64,000 nt of DNA from Pseudomonas sp. ADAK13 (GTDB taxonomy: Bacteria; Pseudomonadota; Gammaproteobacteria; Pseudomonadales; Pseudomonadaceae). The notes below the pieces were generated by a model. That model saw only the letters and a program-made list of their open reading frames with translations, was not told where the DNA came from and did not search any database. The stretch covers positions 1,178,001 through 1,242,000 of the forward strand of contig NZ_CP052860.1 in the NCBI RefSeq assembly GCF_012935715.1. Reading direction: 5' to 3'. Made by a program: the position numbers and the translations under genes. Each line of letters opens with the position of its first letter. Position 1 is the first letter of the stretch. This document shows positions 37,082 to 49,263 of the stretch, piece by piece.

Positions 37082-38935
37082 ATGCTCAAACGCCTTGCCT
37101 ACCTGGCACTCTTCGCCTGCGCCCCGCTGTATGCGGCACCGCACCTTGATGATCAACGTTTGCAGCAACTGGCCAACGAGCCGTTCTGGCTGTCGCTGGG
37201 GCATTACGAATCCGGCAAGTTCGAAGGCTGGCGCAGTTATGTCAGCGACAAGAAATTCTTCCTCGCACCCGATGGCGCCCACCATCCGGACCAGGAACTG
37301 AAGGCCACCGTAGAAGCACTCTATGCTCCGGCCAGCCTCGGTGAAAAACACGCCCAATGCGTTTACCCCGCACGTACCCGTTGGCTCAAGGACCAGTTGC
37401 ACCTGACTGACTTGCCGGCGCTGGACTGCAAGGAATTCAAGCAATGGTTCAAGGACGTTGCCCCCCACAGCGCGGTGATGATCTTCCCGGCGGCCTACCT
37501 CAACAGCCCGTCGTCAATGTTCGGCCACACCCTGCTGCGCATCGACCAGGCTGACGTGCAGAGCAACAACACCGCGCTGCTCAGCTACGCGATCAACTTT
37601 GGCGCCTATATCGAAGGCTCGGACAACAGCATCCTCTACGCCTGGAAAGGCCTGATGGGCGGTTATCCCGGCCTGTTTGCGCTGGTGCCCTACCAGGAAA
37701 AACTCTCCGAATACCGTAGCCTGGAGAACCGCGACCTGTGGGAATACCGCCTGAACCTGAGCCAGGTCGAGACCGAGCGCATGGTCGAGCATGTGTGGGA
37801 ACTCAAACAGATCCAGTTCGACTACTTCTTCTTCGACGAAAACTGCTCCTATCGCCTGCTGGAACTGCTGCAAGTGGCCCGCCCAACGCTGCGGCTGACC
37901 GAACAATTCCCGCTGACCGCGATTCCTACCGACACTGTGAAAGCCGTGAAAGAAGCCGGCCTGGTGGAGAAAATCGACTATCGCCCGTCCCGTGAACGCG
38001 AACTGCTGGAACGTGCCAAGCCTCTGAGCAGTGATGAGCAGCAATGGGTGCTGAAGATCAGCGACGACCAGAAACAACTGCAGGAGCCGGGCTTCAAGGC
38101 CATCGCCAAAGACCGCCAGGCCCTGATCATCGACGCCGCCTACCGCCTCGGCCGCTACCGCGCCAACGGCCTGGAGCGCGACACCGAACGCTCCCAGCGC
38201 AGCTTCGAACTGCTGCGGGCGATCAACCAGAACCCGGCACCGGACCTGAAGATCGAACGCCCCGGCCTGCCCGAAGACGGCCACGAATCCCGCACCTGGC
38301 AAGCCGGCATCGGCACCCGGGGCGACAAGGCCTTCGGCGAATATGGCCTGCGCATGGCCTATCACGACCTGAACGACAACGCCGAAGGCTTCCCGCTGGG
38401 CGCGCAGATCGAAATCCTGCAAATGAAACTGCGCCAGTACGAAGGCAACCACTGGCAATTGCAGCAACTGGACCTGGCGACCATCCGCTCACTGACCCCA
38501 CGCAACGCACTGCTGCAACCCTGGTCGTGGCAAGTGACCGGCGGCCTTGAGCGCGTGCCGGGCAAACATGACGACGAAACCCTGGTCAGCCACGTCAACG
38601 GCGGCGCCGGCGGCACCTGGCAACTGCGCGACGACATGCTGGGCTTCGCCCTCGGTACCGTGCGCGTGGAACACAACAGCGACTTTGGCGAAGCCATCTC
38701 CCCGGCGGCCGGCTTCAACACCGGCGTGCTGTGGCGCAATCCGCTGGGCAACCTGAGCCTGGAAGCCAAGGGTGATTTCTTCACCAATGGTGAAGTACGG
38801 CGCAGTATCAGCCTGAATCAACAGTGGGAATTGTCGCGCAACCTGGGGTTGAGACTGAGTGCCCAGCGTGAATACAGCCACTTGGCGACGCCGGTGAATG
38901 AAGTGATGCTGGAAGTGAAGTGGTATCACTACTGA
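37082..38935 (+). CDS. DUF4105/Lnb N-terminal domain protein
   Basis: Protein of 617 residues with a Sec signal peptide (MLKRLAYLALFACAPLYAAP). The first half contains the Lnb/DUF4105 domain: ALDCKEFKQWF, the SPSSMFGHTLLRID block near residue 145, and FFFDENCSYRLLELL near 255. Ser/His/Cys residues are arranged as in papain-like or NlpC-like peptidases. The C-terminal 200 residues alternate polar and hydrophobic positions and end in KWYHY, an aromatic terminus like outer membrane beta-barrels. A periplasmic enzyme tethered to a small barrel is a possibility. No neighbour suggests a substrate. Confidence 0.8.
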   Translation: MLKRLAYLALFACAPLYAAPHLDDQRLQQLANEPFWLSLGHYESGKFEGWRSYVSDKKFFLAPDGAHHPDQELKATVEALYAPASLGEKHAQCVYPARTRWLKDQLHLTDLPALDCKEFKQWFKDVAPHSAVMIFPAAYLNSPSSMFGHTLLRIDQADVQSNNTALLSYAINFGAYIEGSDNSILYAWKGLMGGYPGLFALVPYQEKLSEYRSLENRDLWEYRLNLSQVETERMVEHVWELKQIQFDYFFFDENCSYRLLELLQVARPTLRLTEQFPLTAIPTDTVKAVKEAGLVEKIDYRPSRERELLERAKPLSSDEQQWVLKISDDQKQLQEPGFKAIAKDRQALIIDAAYRLGRYRANGLERDTERSQRSFELLRAINQNPAPDLKIERPGLPEDGHESRTWQAGIGTRGDKAFGEYGLRMAYHDLNDNAEGFPLGAQIEILQMKLRQYEGNHWQLQQLDLATIRSLTPRNALLQPWSWQVTGGLERVPGKHDDETLVSHVNGGAGGTWQLRDDMLGFALGTVRVEHNSDFGEAISPAAGFNTGVLWRNPLGNLSLEAKGDFFTNGEVRRSISLNQQWELSRNLGLRLSAQREYSHLATPVNEVMLEVKWYHY

Positions 38936-38968
38936 CCACCCCACTCGCCAGGAAAACATCTATCAAAT

Positions 38969-39017
38969 GTGGGAGCAGGCTTGCCTGTGATGGCATCGCA
39001 GGCAAGCCAACTCCCAC
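38969..39017. repeat. REP-type inverted repeat
   Basis: GTGGGAGCAGGCTTGCCTG on the left and GCAGGCAAGCCAACTCCCAC on the right, with a very short centre. It lies after the DUF4105 gene. Confidence 0.8.
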
Positions 39018-39140
39018 ATTTTGACCGCGTTACTTCAGAGGCAGCAGTGCCAACAGATTAATCACAGCCCTTTCACATCCCCCCAACGAATCGCCTTCTA
39101 AACTCCCCTCATCAGCCGTTCAACGGCCAGGGAGCATGCG

Positions 39141-39497
39141 ATGTGGCGGTACGCAGTAATGCTGGGCGTGTTGGCCCTGCTCTCGGGTTGCCAATCAACC
39201 CATGAGGATTTGCTGGCCAAGGGTTACCCACCCGCCTTCGCCGACGGCTATGACGACGGTTGCAGCAGCGGCCGCCAGGCCGCCGGGGTGATCACCGGGG
39301 AATTTCGCAAGAACGTCCCCCGCTATCTGAAGGACCGCACCTACGCCGAAGGCTGGGATGACGGCTTCCGCCAGTGCAAGGCCATGCGCGAGAACGAAGA
39401 CCTGAATGACTATAAGAACCGCCACTGGGACGACCGCGAACGCGCCTGGCAACAGGAAAAGGACCGCGACGCCGCCCGGGCCTTTCGCTCGCCATAG
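39141..39497 (+). CDS. Small predicted lipoprotein, 118 aa
   Basis: Starts MWRYAVMLGVLALLSGCQST with lipobox LSGC, lipidated Cys17. The mature part is hydrophilic and aromatic/acidic, with PPAFADGYDDGCSSGRQAA and TYAEGWDDGFRQCKAM. This repeated Gly-Tyr/Trp-Asp-Asp-Gly pattern suggests two copies of a small unit, each with one Cys. The C-terminal third is charged and helical (DDRERAWQQEKDRDAARA). Function unknown; I recall homologues only in pseudomonads and relatives. Confidence 0.8.
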   Translation: MWRYAVMLGVLALLSGCQSTHEDLLAKGYPPAFADGYDDGCSSGRQAAGVITGEFRKNVPRYLKDRTYAEGWDDGFRQCKAMRENEDLNDYKNRHWDDRERAWQQEKDRDAARAFRSP

Positions 39498-39567
39498 GTC
39501 GCTTTCAGACATCCAGCGAAACTTAACCCCTGCGACCATGGCCCAAACTCCATAGCAGGAGAATCCC

Positions 39568-41586
<2,019 letters not shown>

Positions 41587-41668
41587 ATCGCAGGCAAGCC
41601 AGCTCCCACATCTGGCTGCGTACATTCAAGACAACGCGGTCGAATGTGGGAGCTGGCTTGCCTGCGAT
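41587..41668. repeat. REP pair in tail-to-tail orientation
   Basis: Perfect 25-bp arms at 41587-41611 and 41644-41668. Here the conserved GTGGGAGC ends point inward toward the 32-base centre, whereas in every other doublet of the window they lie on the outside. It lies between gdhA and the ettA terminator. Confidence 0.85.
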
Positions 41669-41698
41669 GCAGACGACGCGGTCCACCTGAAAACACGC

Positions 41699-41726
41699 AA
41701 AAAAAAGCGGAGCCCGAAGGCTCCGC
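41699..41726 (-). terminator. Terminator of ettA
   Basis: AGCGGAGCC/GGCTCCGCT stem with a CGAA-type loop (41706-41726), followed on the minus strand by a run of U. It ends ettA. Confidence 0.88.
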
Positions 41727-41748
41727 TTTTTCAAACCACCAGCCCGAA

Positions 41749-43413
41749 TCAGGCCAGTTTCTTGTGCCGTACACGATGCGGCTGGGCAGCGGCTTCGCCG
41801 AGGCGTTTCTTGCGATCGGCTTCGTATTCGGTGTAGTTGCCTTCGAAGAACACGGCTTGGGAGTCGTCTTCGTACGCCAGGATGTGAGTGGCCACGCGGT
41901 CAAGGAACCACCGATCGTGAGAGATCACAATGGCGGCGCCCGGGAAGTCCAGCAGGGCTTCTTCCAGGGAACGCAGGGTTTCAACGTCGAGGTCGTTTGA
42001 CGGTTCGTCGAGCAGCAGGACGTTGCCGCCCTCTTTCAAGGTCAGGGCCAGGTGCAAGCGACCGCGCTCACCACCGGACAGGTCCTTGACGAACTTCTGC
42101 TGGTCGCCGCCCTTGAAGTTGAAGCGACCCACGTAGGTGCGCGACGGGATTTCATAGTTGCCGATACGGATCTGGTCGGAACCGTCGGAAATCTGCTGGA
42201 ACACCGTCTTGCTGCCGTCGAGGTCGTCGCGGCTCTGGTCCACGCACGCCAGCTGCACGGTTTCGCCGACTTCGATGGTGCCCGAGTCCGGTTGTTCCTT
42301 GCCCATCAGCATGCGGAACAGCGTGGATTTACCCGCACCGTTACCGCCGATCACACCAACGATGGCGCCTTTTGGCATGGAGAACGACAGGTTGTCGATC
42401 AATACGCGATCGCCGTAGCCTTTGCAGACGTTCTTGAACTCGATGACCTTGTCACCCAGGCGCGGACCGGCCGGGATGTATATCTCGTTGGTCTCGGAAC
42501 GCTTCTGGAATTCCTGGGATTGCATCTCTTCGAAACGCGCGAGACGGGCCTTGGATTTCGACTGACGTGCCTTGGCGCCTTTACGCACCCATTCCAGCTC
42601 GTCTTTCATGGCCTTTTCATGGGCCGACTGCTGCTTGGATTCGGCCGTCAGACGGTCGGACTTGGCTTCCAGCCAACCGGAGTAGTTGCCCTCGTAAGGG
42701 ATACCGGCGCCGCGGTCGAGTTCCAGAATCCAGCCGGCCACGTTGTCCAGGAAGTACCGGTCGTGCGTGATCGCAACCACGGTGCCCGGGAAGTCGTGGA
42801 GGAAATGCTCCAGCCAGGCGACGGAATCGGCGTCCAGGTGGTTGGTGGGTTCGTCGAGCAACAGCATGTCAGGGGCCGACAGCAGCAGGCGGCACAGGGC
42901 CACACGACGCTTTTCACCACCGGACAGGTGTTCAACCTTGGCGTCCCACGCCGGCAGGCGCAGCGCGTCGGCGGCGACTTCCAGCTGCCGGTCCAGGTTG
43001 TGACCGTCTGCGGCTTGCAGGATGGCTTCGAGCTTGGCCTGTTCTGCCGCCAGTTTGTCGAAGTCGGCATCTTCTTCAGCGTAGGCCGCGTAGACCTCGT
43101 CCAGGCGCGCCTGGGCGTTCTTGATCACGCTGACGGCTTCCTCGACCACTTCACGCACGGTCTTGGTCGGGTCCAGGATCGGCTCTTGCGGCAGGTAGCC
43201 GATGTTCAGGTCGGGCATCGGGCGGGCTTCGCCGTCGAATTCGGTGTCGACGCCGGCCATGATTTTCAACAGGGTGGATTTACCCGAACCGTTGAGGCCG
43301 AGCACGCCGATCTTGGCGCCCGGGAAGAAGGACAGAGAAATGTTTTTCAGGATTTCCCGCTTCGGCGGAACAACTTTTCCCAGCCGATGCATGGTGAAGA
43401 CGTATTGAGCCAT
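41749..43413 (-). CDS. ettA: Energy-dependent translational throttle protein EttA
   Basis: ABC-F protein that binds the ribosomal E site and gates entry into the elongation cycle according to ATP/ADP. From ATG 43413 the protein has 554 residues with two ABC domains: Walker A GLNGSGKST near residue 37, with signature LSGGEKRR, and GGNGAGKST near 355, with signature LSGGERGR. Between them is the P-site tRNA interaction motif (PtIM) region (about 240 to 320, KGAKARQSKSKARLARFEE). The frame extension to 43620 is not conserved. The gap 43414-43698 shows no further gene. Confidence 0.95.
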   Translation of the reverse strand: MAQYVFTMHRLGKVVPPKREILKNISLSFFPGAKIGVLGLNGSGKSTLLKIMAGVDTEFDGEARPMPDLNIGYLPQEPILDPTKTVREVVEEAVSVIKNAQARLDEVYAAYAEEDADFDKLAAEQAKLEAILQAADGHNLDRQLEVAADALRLPAWDAKVEHLSGGEKRRVALCRLLLSAPDMLLLDEPTNHLDADSVAWLEHFLHDFPGTVVAITHDRYFLDNVAGWILELDRGAGIPYEGNYSGWLEAKSDRLTAESKQQSAHEKAMKDELEWVRKGAKARQSKSKARLARFEEMQSQEFQKRSETNEIYIPAGPRLGDKVIEFKNVCKGYGDRVLIDNLSFSMPKGAIVGVIGGNGAGKSTLFRMLMGKEQPDSGTIEVGETVQLACVDQSRDDLDGSKTVFQQISDGSDQIRIGNYEIPSRTYVGRFNFKGGDQQKFVKDLSGGERGRLHLALTLKEGGNVLLLDEPSNDLDVETLRSLEEALLDFPGAAIVISHDRWFLDRVATHILAYEDDSQAVFFEGNYTEYEADRKKRLGEAAAQPHRVRHKKLA

Positions 43414-43698
43414 GGTGAACCTAGCGTCAGTGACTGATGAATTAAGCGGGCGAAACCCGTGCCAGGCCATGCGCCGCGCGGGCCGTTGATATCTATCAAT
43501 GCCTGCGTGCGGTAGATGCCTGATTGTCTGGGGCTGGAACGCCCTCGCGTAACCGGCAAAGCTACCTGAATGCGGGTGGGCAGTCCAGCCAGGCGGGGCT
43601 GGCACTTTGCCACAACACAAGGCATGCTAGCCGCCCTCCGGGCGTCCGGCTTATAGTGCACGTCGCGCGCCAGTCCAGCCAAACCGCAGGATCACAGT

Positions 43699-46600
43699 TT
43701 GTCCAACGTCACGCCGCCAACTCCCCTGCGCGCCGCTCATATAGCGCCGGGAGCGCCCCTGCACGGAACCCTGAAGGGCGCATTGGCGACGCTTGTCCTG
43801 CTGCTGCTCGCGCTGCTGTTCTGGCAACTGCTGGACCAATTGCAGCAAAACCAGAAAAACCAGCAGCAATACACCATCGACTACAGCGCCGACCTGGCCG
43901 AACAGATCAGCCTGAACATGGCCCTCAGCGCGCAAATCGCCCTGAACCTGCTACCGATCGTCGAGCCGCCCCGGGACACCGAACAGCAACAAATCCTGAT
44001 GCGCACCCTGCAACGCTCCCTGCCGGAGTTGCGCAGCGTCGCCCTGCTCGCCCCCAGCGGCGCGATGATCAGTGACAGCGCCAGCGACAGCCAGGACAGC
44101 GCCTGGCTTGAAGAACTGGTCAAGCGCAGCCACGCCCAGTCCTATTACCTGAGCAACAACAACGACGGTACCGTCATCTACCTGCTGCTGCACCAGCCCA
44201 GCGGCGGCACCAAGATGTACTGGGCCCTGCGCCTGGCGCCCAATTACCTGGCCAACCTGACCCGCCAGGACGGCCAGGGCCAGCGCCCCATGTGGGTCAT
44301 CGAAAACCGCCTCAACCACCGCGTGGTCAGCCGTGACAGCGGCATGCCGGCCCAATGGGCCTCGTCGTTGACCCCGGACGAATTGAACAAAAGTGTACTG
44401 GTCACGCCCCTGAGCAAGAGCGACTGGCAACTGCGCGGCCTGTTCGACCGCGCTGCCGTGCTGGAACAACTGCTGCCGGCCTTTATTGGCAAATGTCTGC
44501 TGGGCCTGGCCTTCTCGCTGATCCCGGTGATCGTGCTGCTGAACATGCGCCGCCGTCAGCGCCAGGTGCACGAGGGACGGCGCCGCTACCAGGATATTTT
44601 CGAAGGCACCGGCGTGGCGCTGTGCGTGCTGGACCTGTCTGGCCTGCGTGCGTTCTTCGATAGAGCCCGACTGCAAACCCGCGAACAGTTGCAACAGTTA
44701 CTGCAAGACAGCCCGGAGCAACGCCAGCAACTGCTCAAGGAACTGCGTATTACCGAGGTCAATCAGGTGGCGGTGCGCCTGCTGAATGTCGCCTCTTGCG
44801 AGCAAGCCTGGGAGCGCCTGATCGACGCCTGCCCGTCGAGCCCGACCGCCATCGGCCACCAGGTGATCGACGCGGTACTGACCCAACAGAAACAGCTCGA
44901 ACTGGAAATCCAGCTCAGCGACGTCGCAGGCAACGACCAATACCTGTGGCTGGTGATGCGCCTGCCGGAGCAACAGGACGACTTCAAGGCCGTGATCCTG
45001 AGCATCAGCGACATCACCAGCCGCAAGCTGATCGAGCTGTCGCTGGTGGAGCGCGAGGGTTTCTGGTCGGACGTGGTGCGCACCGTGCCCGATCACCTGT
45101 ATGTGCAGGACGTGATCAGCCAGCGGATGATTTTCAGCAACCACCACCTTGGCCACACCCTGGGCTACAACAAGCCCGAACTGCAGCAAATGGGCGAGTA
45201 TTTCTGGGAAATCCTGCTGCACCCCGAAGACGCCGAGCGCTACCACGACCTGCGCCAGCAACAGCGCCAGGCCGGCTACCTCAGCCAGTTGCAGTGCCAG
45301 CTGCGCTTTCGTCACCGCAACAACCAATGGCGGCGCTTCGATATCCGCGAACAGGCCCTGGCCCGGGACAAGACCGACCAGGTGACGCGCATTATCGGCG
45401 TGGCCAAGGACATCACCGACCAGATCGAGGCCAGCGAATCCCTGCGGGACAGCGAACAGCGCTACCGCATGCTGGCCGAAAGCATCAGCGACGTGATCTT
45501 TTCCACCGACAGCAAGCTGGCCCTCAACTACGTCAGCCCTTCGGTAAACGCGGTGCTGGGTTATGACGTTGACTGGATCTTTGAAAACGGCTGGCAATCG
45601 ACCATTGCCAACCCGCAGCAACTGACCGGCATCTACTCCCTGGTGGAACAAGTCAGCCGCGCCCTGGACCAACCCGAGTCCCTGGCGGCCTTGCGCAACG
45701 ACGTGCAGACCCAGTTGTTCCTGTTCGACTGCCTGCGCGCCGACGGGCGCAAGATCCCCATCGAGCTGCGCCTGGTGCTGGTGTGGGACGAGCACGGTGC
45801 ATTCGAAGGCATCCTCGGCGTGGGTCGCGATATCAGCCAGCAACGCCGCGCGGAAAAAGACCTGCGCATGGCGGCCACGGTATTCGAACACTCCACCTCG
45901 GCGATCCTGATCACCGACCCGGCCGGCTATATCGTGCAGGCCAACGAGGCCTTCAGCCGGGTCAGCGGTTATGCGGTGGCGGACGTGCTCGACCAGTTGC
46001 CGAACATGCTCACCGTCGACGAACAGCAGGAAGCTCACCTGCGCTACGTGCTCAAGCAATTGCACCAGCACAGCACCTGGGAAGGCGAAGTGTGGCTCAA
46101 GCGCCGCAACGGCGAGCATTACCCGGCCTGGGTCGGGATTACTGCCGTGTTCGATGACGAAGGCGACCTGGCCAGCTACGTGTGCTTCTTCAGTGACATC
46201 AGCGAGCGCAAGGCCAGCGAACAGCGGATCCACCGCCTGGCCTACTACGACGCCCTGACCCACCTGCCCAACCGCACGCTGTTCCAGGACCGCCTGCACA
46301 CCGCGTTGCAGTCGGCGGAACGGCAGAAGTCGTGGGTGGTGCTGATGTTCCTCGACCTCGACCGCTTCAAGCCGATCAACGACTCCCTGGGCCACGCCGC
46401 CGGCGACCGCATGCTCAAGGAAATGGCCACCCGCCTGCTGGGCTGCGTGGCCGAAGACGATACCGTGGCGCGCATGGGCGGCGACGAGTTCACCTTGCTG
46501 CTGCAGCCACGGGTCAACCGTGAAATGGCGCTGAACCGCGCGATTCACGTGGCCGAGCAGATCCTGGCCAGCCTGGTGAAGCCGTTTGTGCTGGAGGGCC

Positions 46601-47550
46601 GCGAGTTCTTCGTGACCGCCAGTATCGGCATCGCCTTGAGCCCGCAGGACGGCAACGAGCTGAGCCAGTTGATGAAGAACGCCGACACGGCGATGTACCA
46701 CGCCAAGGAGCGCGGCAAGAACAACTTCCAGTTCTACCAGGCCGACATGAACGCCAGCGCCCTGGAGCGGCTGGAGCTGGAAAGCGACCTGCGCCACGCC
46801 CTCGAACAGAACGAATTCGTACTCTATTACCAACCGCAGTTCAGCGGCGACGGCAAACGCCTGACCGGCGCCGAAGCCCTGCTGCGCTGGCGTCATCCGC
46901 GGCGCGGGCTGGTGCCGCCGGGGGATTTCATCCCGGTGCTGGAGGAGTTGGGACTGGTGGTGGATGTAGGCGACTGGGTGATCAGCGAAGCCTGCCGTCA
47001 ACTCAAGACCTGGCACCAGAACAAGGTGCGGGTGCCCAAGGTCTCGGTCAACATATCGGCCCGGCAGTTCTCCGACGGGCAACTGGGCGAGCGTATCGCC
47101 ACCATCCTCAAGGACACCGGCCTGCCGCCCGCGTGCCTGGAGCTGGAGCTGACCGAAAGTATCCTGATGCGCGAGGTCAATGAAGCGATGCAGATCCTCG
47201 CCAGCCTGAAAAACCTCGGCCTGAGCATTGCGGTAGACGACTTCGGCACGGGTTATTCGTCGCTGAACTACCTCAAGCAATTCCCGATCGACGTGCTGAA
47301 GATCGACCGCACCTTTGTCGACGGCCTGCCGTCGGGTGAACAGGATGCGCAGATTGCCCGGGCGATTATCGCCATGGCCCACAGCCTGAACCTGGCGGTA
47401 ATCGCCGAGGGCGTGGAAACCCATGAGCAGCTGGACTTCCTGCGGGAGCACGGTTGTGACGAAGTGCAGGGCTACCTGTTCGGGCGGCCGATGCCGGCGA
47501 ACCGGTTTGAGGCGCAGTTCAGCAATGATGCGCTGTTCATGTTCGACTAA
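43699..47550 (+). CDS. morA: MorA-type membrane PAS/GGDEF/EAL c-di-GMP enzyme
   Basis: Protein of 1283 residues, position and layout as for MorA of P. putida/P. aeruginosa (beside glyA), a regulator of motility, biofilm and flagellar timing. A transmembrane helix at about 30 to 46 and another at about 263 to 283 enclose a periplasmic sensor. Three or four PAS-like domains follow (about 290 to 850). GGDEF starts at residue 927 ([12 protein letters not shown]) and EAL at 1059 ([10 protein letters not shown]); the EAL domain keeps ELTESIL and [13 protein letters not shown], so both activities look possible. The inhibitory RxxD before GGDEF reads AEDD, so product feedback at that site is unlikely. 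The start is TTG 43699 with AGGA 7 nt upstream. Confidence 0.92.
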   Translation: MSNVTPPTPLRAAHIAPGAPLHGTLKGALATLVLLLLALLFWQLLDQLQQNQKNQQQYTIDYSADLAEQISLNMALSAQIALNLLPIVEPPRDTEQQQILMRTLQRSLPELRSVALLAPSGAMISDSASDSQDSAWLEELVKRSHAQSYYLSNNNDGTVIYLLLHQPSGGTKMYWALRLAPNYLANLTRQDGQGQRPMWVIENRLNHRVVSRDSGMPAQWASSLTPDELNKSVLVTPLSKSDWQLRGLFDRAAVLEQLLPAFIGKCLLGLAFSLIPVIVLLNMRRRQRQVHEGRRRYQDIFEGTGVALCVLDLSGLRAFFDRARLQTREQLQQLLQDSPEQRQQLLKELRITEVNQVAVRLLNVASCEQAWERLIDACPSSPTAIGHQVIDAVLTQQKQLELEIQLSDVAGNDQYLWLVMRLPEQQDDFKAVILSISDITSRKLIELSLVEREGFWSDVVRTVPDHLYVQDVISQRMIFSNHHLGHTLGYNKPELQQMGEYFWEILLHPEDAERYHDLRQQQRQAGYLSQLQCQLRFRHRNNQWRRFDIREQALARDKTDQVTRIIGVAKDITDQIEASESLRDSEQRYRMLAESISDVIFSTDSKLALNYVSPSVNAVLGYDVDWIFENGWQSTIANPQQLTGIYSLVEQVSRALDQPESLAALRNDVQTQLFLFDCLRADGRKIPIELRLVLVWDEHGAFEGILGVGRDISQQRRAEKDLRMAATVFEHSTSAILITDPAGYIVQANEAFSRVSGYAVADVLDQLPNMLTVDEQQEAHLRYVLKQLHQHSTWEGEVWLKRRNGEHYPAWVGITAVFDDEGDLASYVCFFSDISERKASEQRIHRLAYYDALTHLPNRTLFQDRLHTALQSAERQKSWVVLMFLDLDRFKPINDSLGHAAGDRMLKEMATRLLGCVAEDDTVARMGGDEFTLLLQPRVNREMALNRAIHVAEQILASLVKPFVLEGREFFVTASIGIALSPQDGNELSQLMKNADTAMYHAKERGKNNFQFYQADMNASALERLELESDLRHALEQNEFVLYYQPQFSGDGKRLTGAEALLRWRHPRRGLVPPGDFIPVLEELGLVVDVGDWVISEACRQLKTWHQNKVRVPKVSVNISARQFSDGQLGERIATILKDTGLPPACLELELTESILMREVNEAMQILASLKNLGLSIAVDDFGTGYSSLNYLKQFPIDVLKIDRTFVDGLPSGEQDAQIARAIIAMAHSLNLAVIAEGVETHEQLDFLREHGCDEVQGYLFGRPMPANRFEAQFSNDALFMFD

Positions 47551-47570
47551 GAGCGTGTGATGCGGCTTTT

Positions 47571-47703
47571 GTGGCGAGGGGGCTTGTCCCCCGTTGGGCT
47601 GCGAAGCAGCCCCAAAACCTGCCACCGCGATCTATCTGAATAAACGTGTGAGCCCTGAATGGGGCTGCTGCGCAGCCCAACGGGGGACAAGCCCCCTCGC
47701 CAC
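47571..47703. repeat. Long inverted repeat, second repeat family (copy 2)
   Basis: Perfect 33-bp arms at 47571-47603 and 47671-47703, beginning GTGGCGAGGGGGCTTGTCCC. The match extends a further 10 bp with one mismatch. The centre is 67 bases. Same family as 33635-33767. It lies between morA and glyA. Confidence 0.9.
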
Positions 47704-47826
47704 AAGGGCACCACTCATCCCCAAGTGAATCCCGCTTGTCCGCGACATGATGTCCTTTCATATGCCATCTAAAACCCATTGGGTTAGAATGCGCTTCTTT
47801 TCTGCCCCCGATCCTTGAGGACCGCC

Positions 47827-49080
47827 ATGTTCAGCCGTGATTTGACTATTGCCAAGTACGACGCCGATCTCTTTGCCGCCATGGAGCAAGAAGCCGTGCG
47901 CCAGGAAGAGCACATTGAGCTGATCGCTTCGGAAAACTACACCAGCCCTGCGGTTATGGAGGCTCAAGGTTCGGTTCTGACCAACAAGTACGCCGAAGGC
48001 TACCCAGGCAAGCGTTACTACGGTGGCTGCGAGTACGTCGACATCGTTGAGCAGCTGGCAATCGACCGCGCCAAGGAACTGTTCGGCGCCGATTACGCCA
48101 ACGTCCAGCCACACGCCGGCTCCCAAGCCAACAGCGCCGTTTACCTGGCCCTGCTGCAAGCGGGCGACACCATCCTGGGCATGAGCCTGGCCCACGGCGG
48201 TCACCTGACCCACGGTGCCAGCGTTTCCTCCTCCGGCAAGCTGTACAACGCCGTTCAGTACGGCATCGACGGCAACGGCCTGATCGACTACGACGAAGTC
48301 GAGCGCCTGGCGGTTGAGCACAAGCCAAAAATGATCGTGGCCGGTTTCTCTGCCTACTCGCAGATCCTGGATTTCCCACGCTTCCGCGCAATCGCTGACA
48401 AAGTCGGCGCCTACCTGTTCGTCGACATGGCCCACGTGGCCGGTCTGGTCGCCGCTGGCGTCTACCCGAACCCGGTGCCATTCGCTGACGTAGTAACCAC
48501 CACGACCCACAAGACCCTGCGCGGTCCACGTGGCGGCCTGATCCTGGCGCGCGCCAACGCCGAGATCGAGAAGAAGCTGAACTCCGCCGTATTCCCGGGC
48601 GGCCAAGGTGGCCCGCTGGAGCACGTGATCGCCGCCAAAGCGATCTGCTTCAAGGAAGCCCTGCAGCCTGAGTTCAAGACCTACCAGCAGCAAGTGGTGA
48701 AAAACGCCAAGGCCATGGCCGGTGTGTTCATCGAGCGCGGTTTTGACGTGGTGTCCGGCGGTACTGAAAACCACCTGTTCCTGCTGTCGCTGATCAAGCA
48801 GGACATCTCCGGTAAGGATGCTGACGCCGCACTGGGCAAAGCCTTCATCACCGTGAACAAGAACTCGGTACCGAACGACCCACGTTCGCCGTTCGTCACT
48901 TCCGGCCTGCGCTTCGGCACCCCGGCTGTGACCACTCGTGGCTTCAAGGAAGCAGAGTGCAAGGAACTGGCTGGCTGGATCTGCGACATCCTGGCTGACC
49001 TGAACAACGAAGCAGTGATCGACGCTGTGCGTGAGAAGGTCAAGGCCATCTGCAAGAAGCTGCCGGTATACGGCGCTTGA
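47827..49080 (+). CDS. glyA: Serine hydroxymethyltransferase
   Basis: PLP enzyme interconverting serine and glycine with tetrahydrofolate, the main source of one-carbon units. From ATG 47827 the protein has 417 residues. The active-site lysine lies in [18 protein letters not shown] (about residue 229). The N-terminal [19 protein letters not shown] and [12 protein letters not shown] motifs are typical. Pseudomonads carry several glyA copies; this is the one next to morA. Confidence 0.96.
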   Translation: MFSRDLTIAKYDADLFAAMEQEAVRQEEHIELIASENYTSPAVMEAQGSVLTNKYAEGYPGKRYYGGCEYVDIVEQLAIDRAKELFGADYANVQPHAGSQANSAVYLALLQAGDTILGMSLAHGGHLTHGASVSSSGKLYNAVQYGIDGNGLIDYDEVERLAVEHKPKMIVAGFSAYSQILDFPRFRAIADKVGAYLFVDMAHVAGLVAAGVYPNPVPFADVVTTTTHKTLRGPRGGLILARANAEIEKKLNSAVFPGGQGGPLEHVIAAKAICFKEALQPEFKTYQQQVVKNAKAMAGVFIERGFDVVSGGTENHLFLLSLIKQDISGKDADAALGKAFITVNKNSVPNDPRSPFVTSGLRFGTPAVTTRGFKEAECKELAGWICDILADLNNEAVIDAVREKVKAICKKLPVYGA

Positions 49081-49097
49081 TTGCAGTAGCTTGAATG

Positions 49098-49127
49098 AAA
49101 AGCCCGGCTCAAGAGCCGGGCTTTTTT
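49098..49127 (+). terminator. Terminator of glyA
   Basis: AGCCCGGCTC/GAGCCGGGCT stem (49101-49122) followed by TTTTT, with an A run on the left. Confidence 0.9.
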
Positions 49128-49159
49128 ATGCCGGATTTCAAATTGAAATACGGTTAAGT

Positions 49160-49246
49160 GTGGGAGCTGGCTTGCCTGCGATAGCGGTGTGCCAGTTAAT
49201 ACACCTGTGACTGACACACTGCTATCGCAGGCAAGCCAGCTCCCAC
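49160..49246. repeat. REPIN-type inverted repeat
   Basis: GTGGGAGCTGGCTTGCCTGC on the left and its complement on the right, nearly perfect over about 35 bp with an occasional mismatch. It lies between the convergent glyA and yjiA genes. Confidence 0.9.
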
Positions 49247-49263
49247 CTTGACCGCATTTCAAG

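Noticed and set aside
44698..47625. A 975-codon open frame on the - strand
   Set aside because: Antisense of morA. It is a by-product of GC-rich codon use and shows no recognisable domain.
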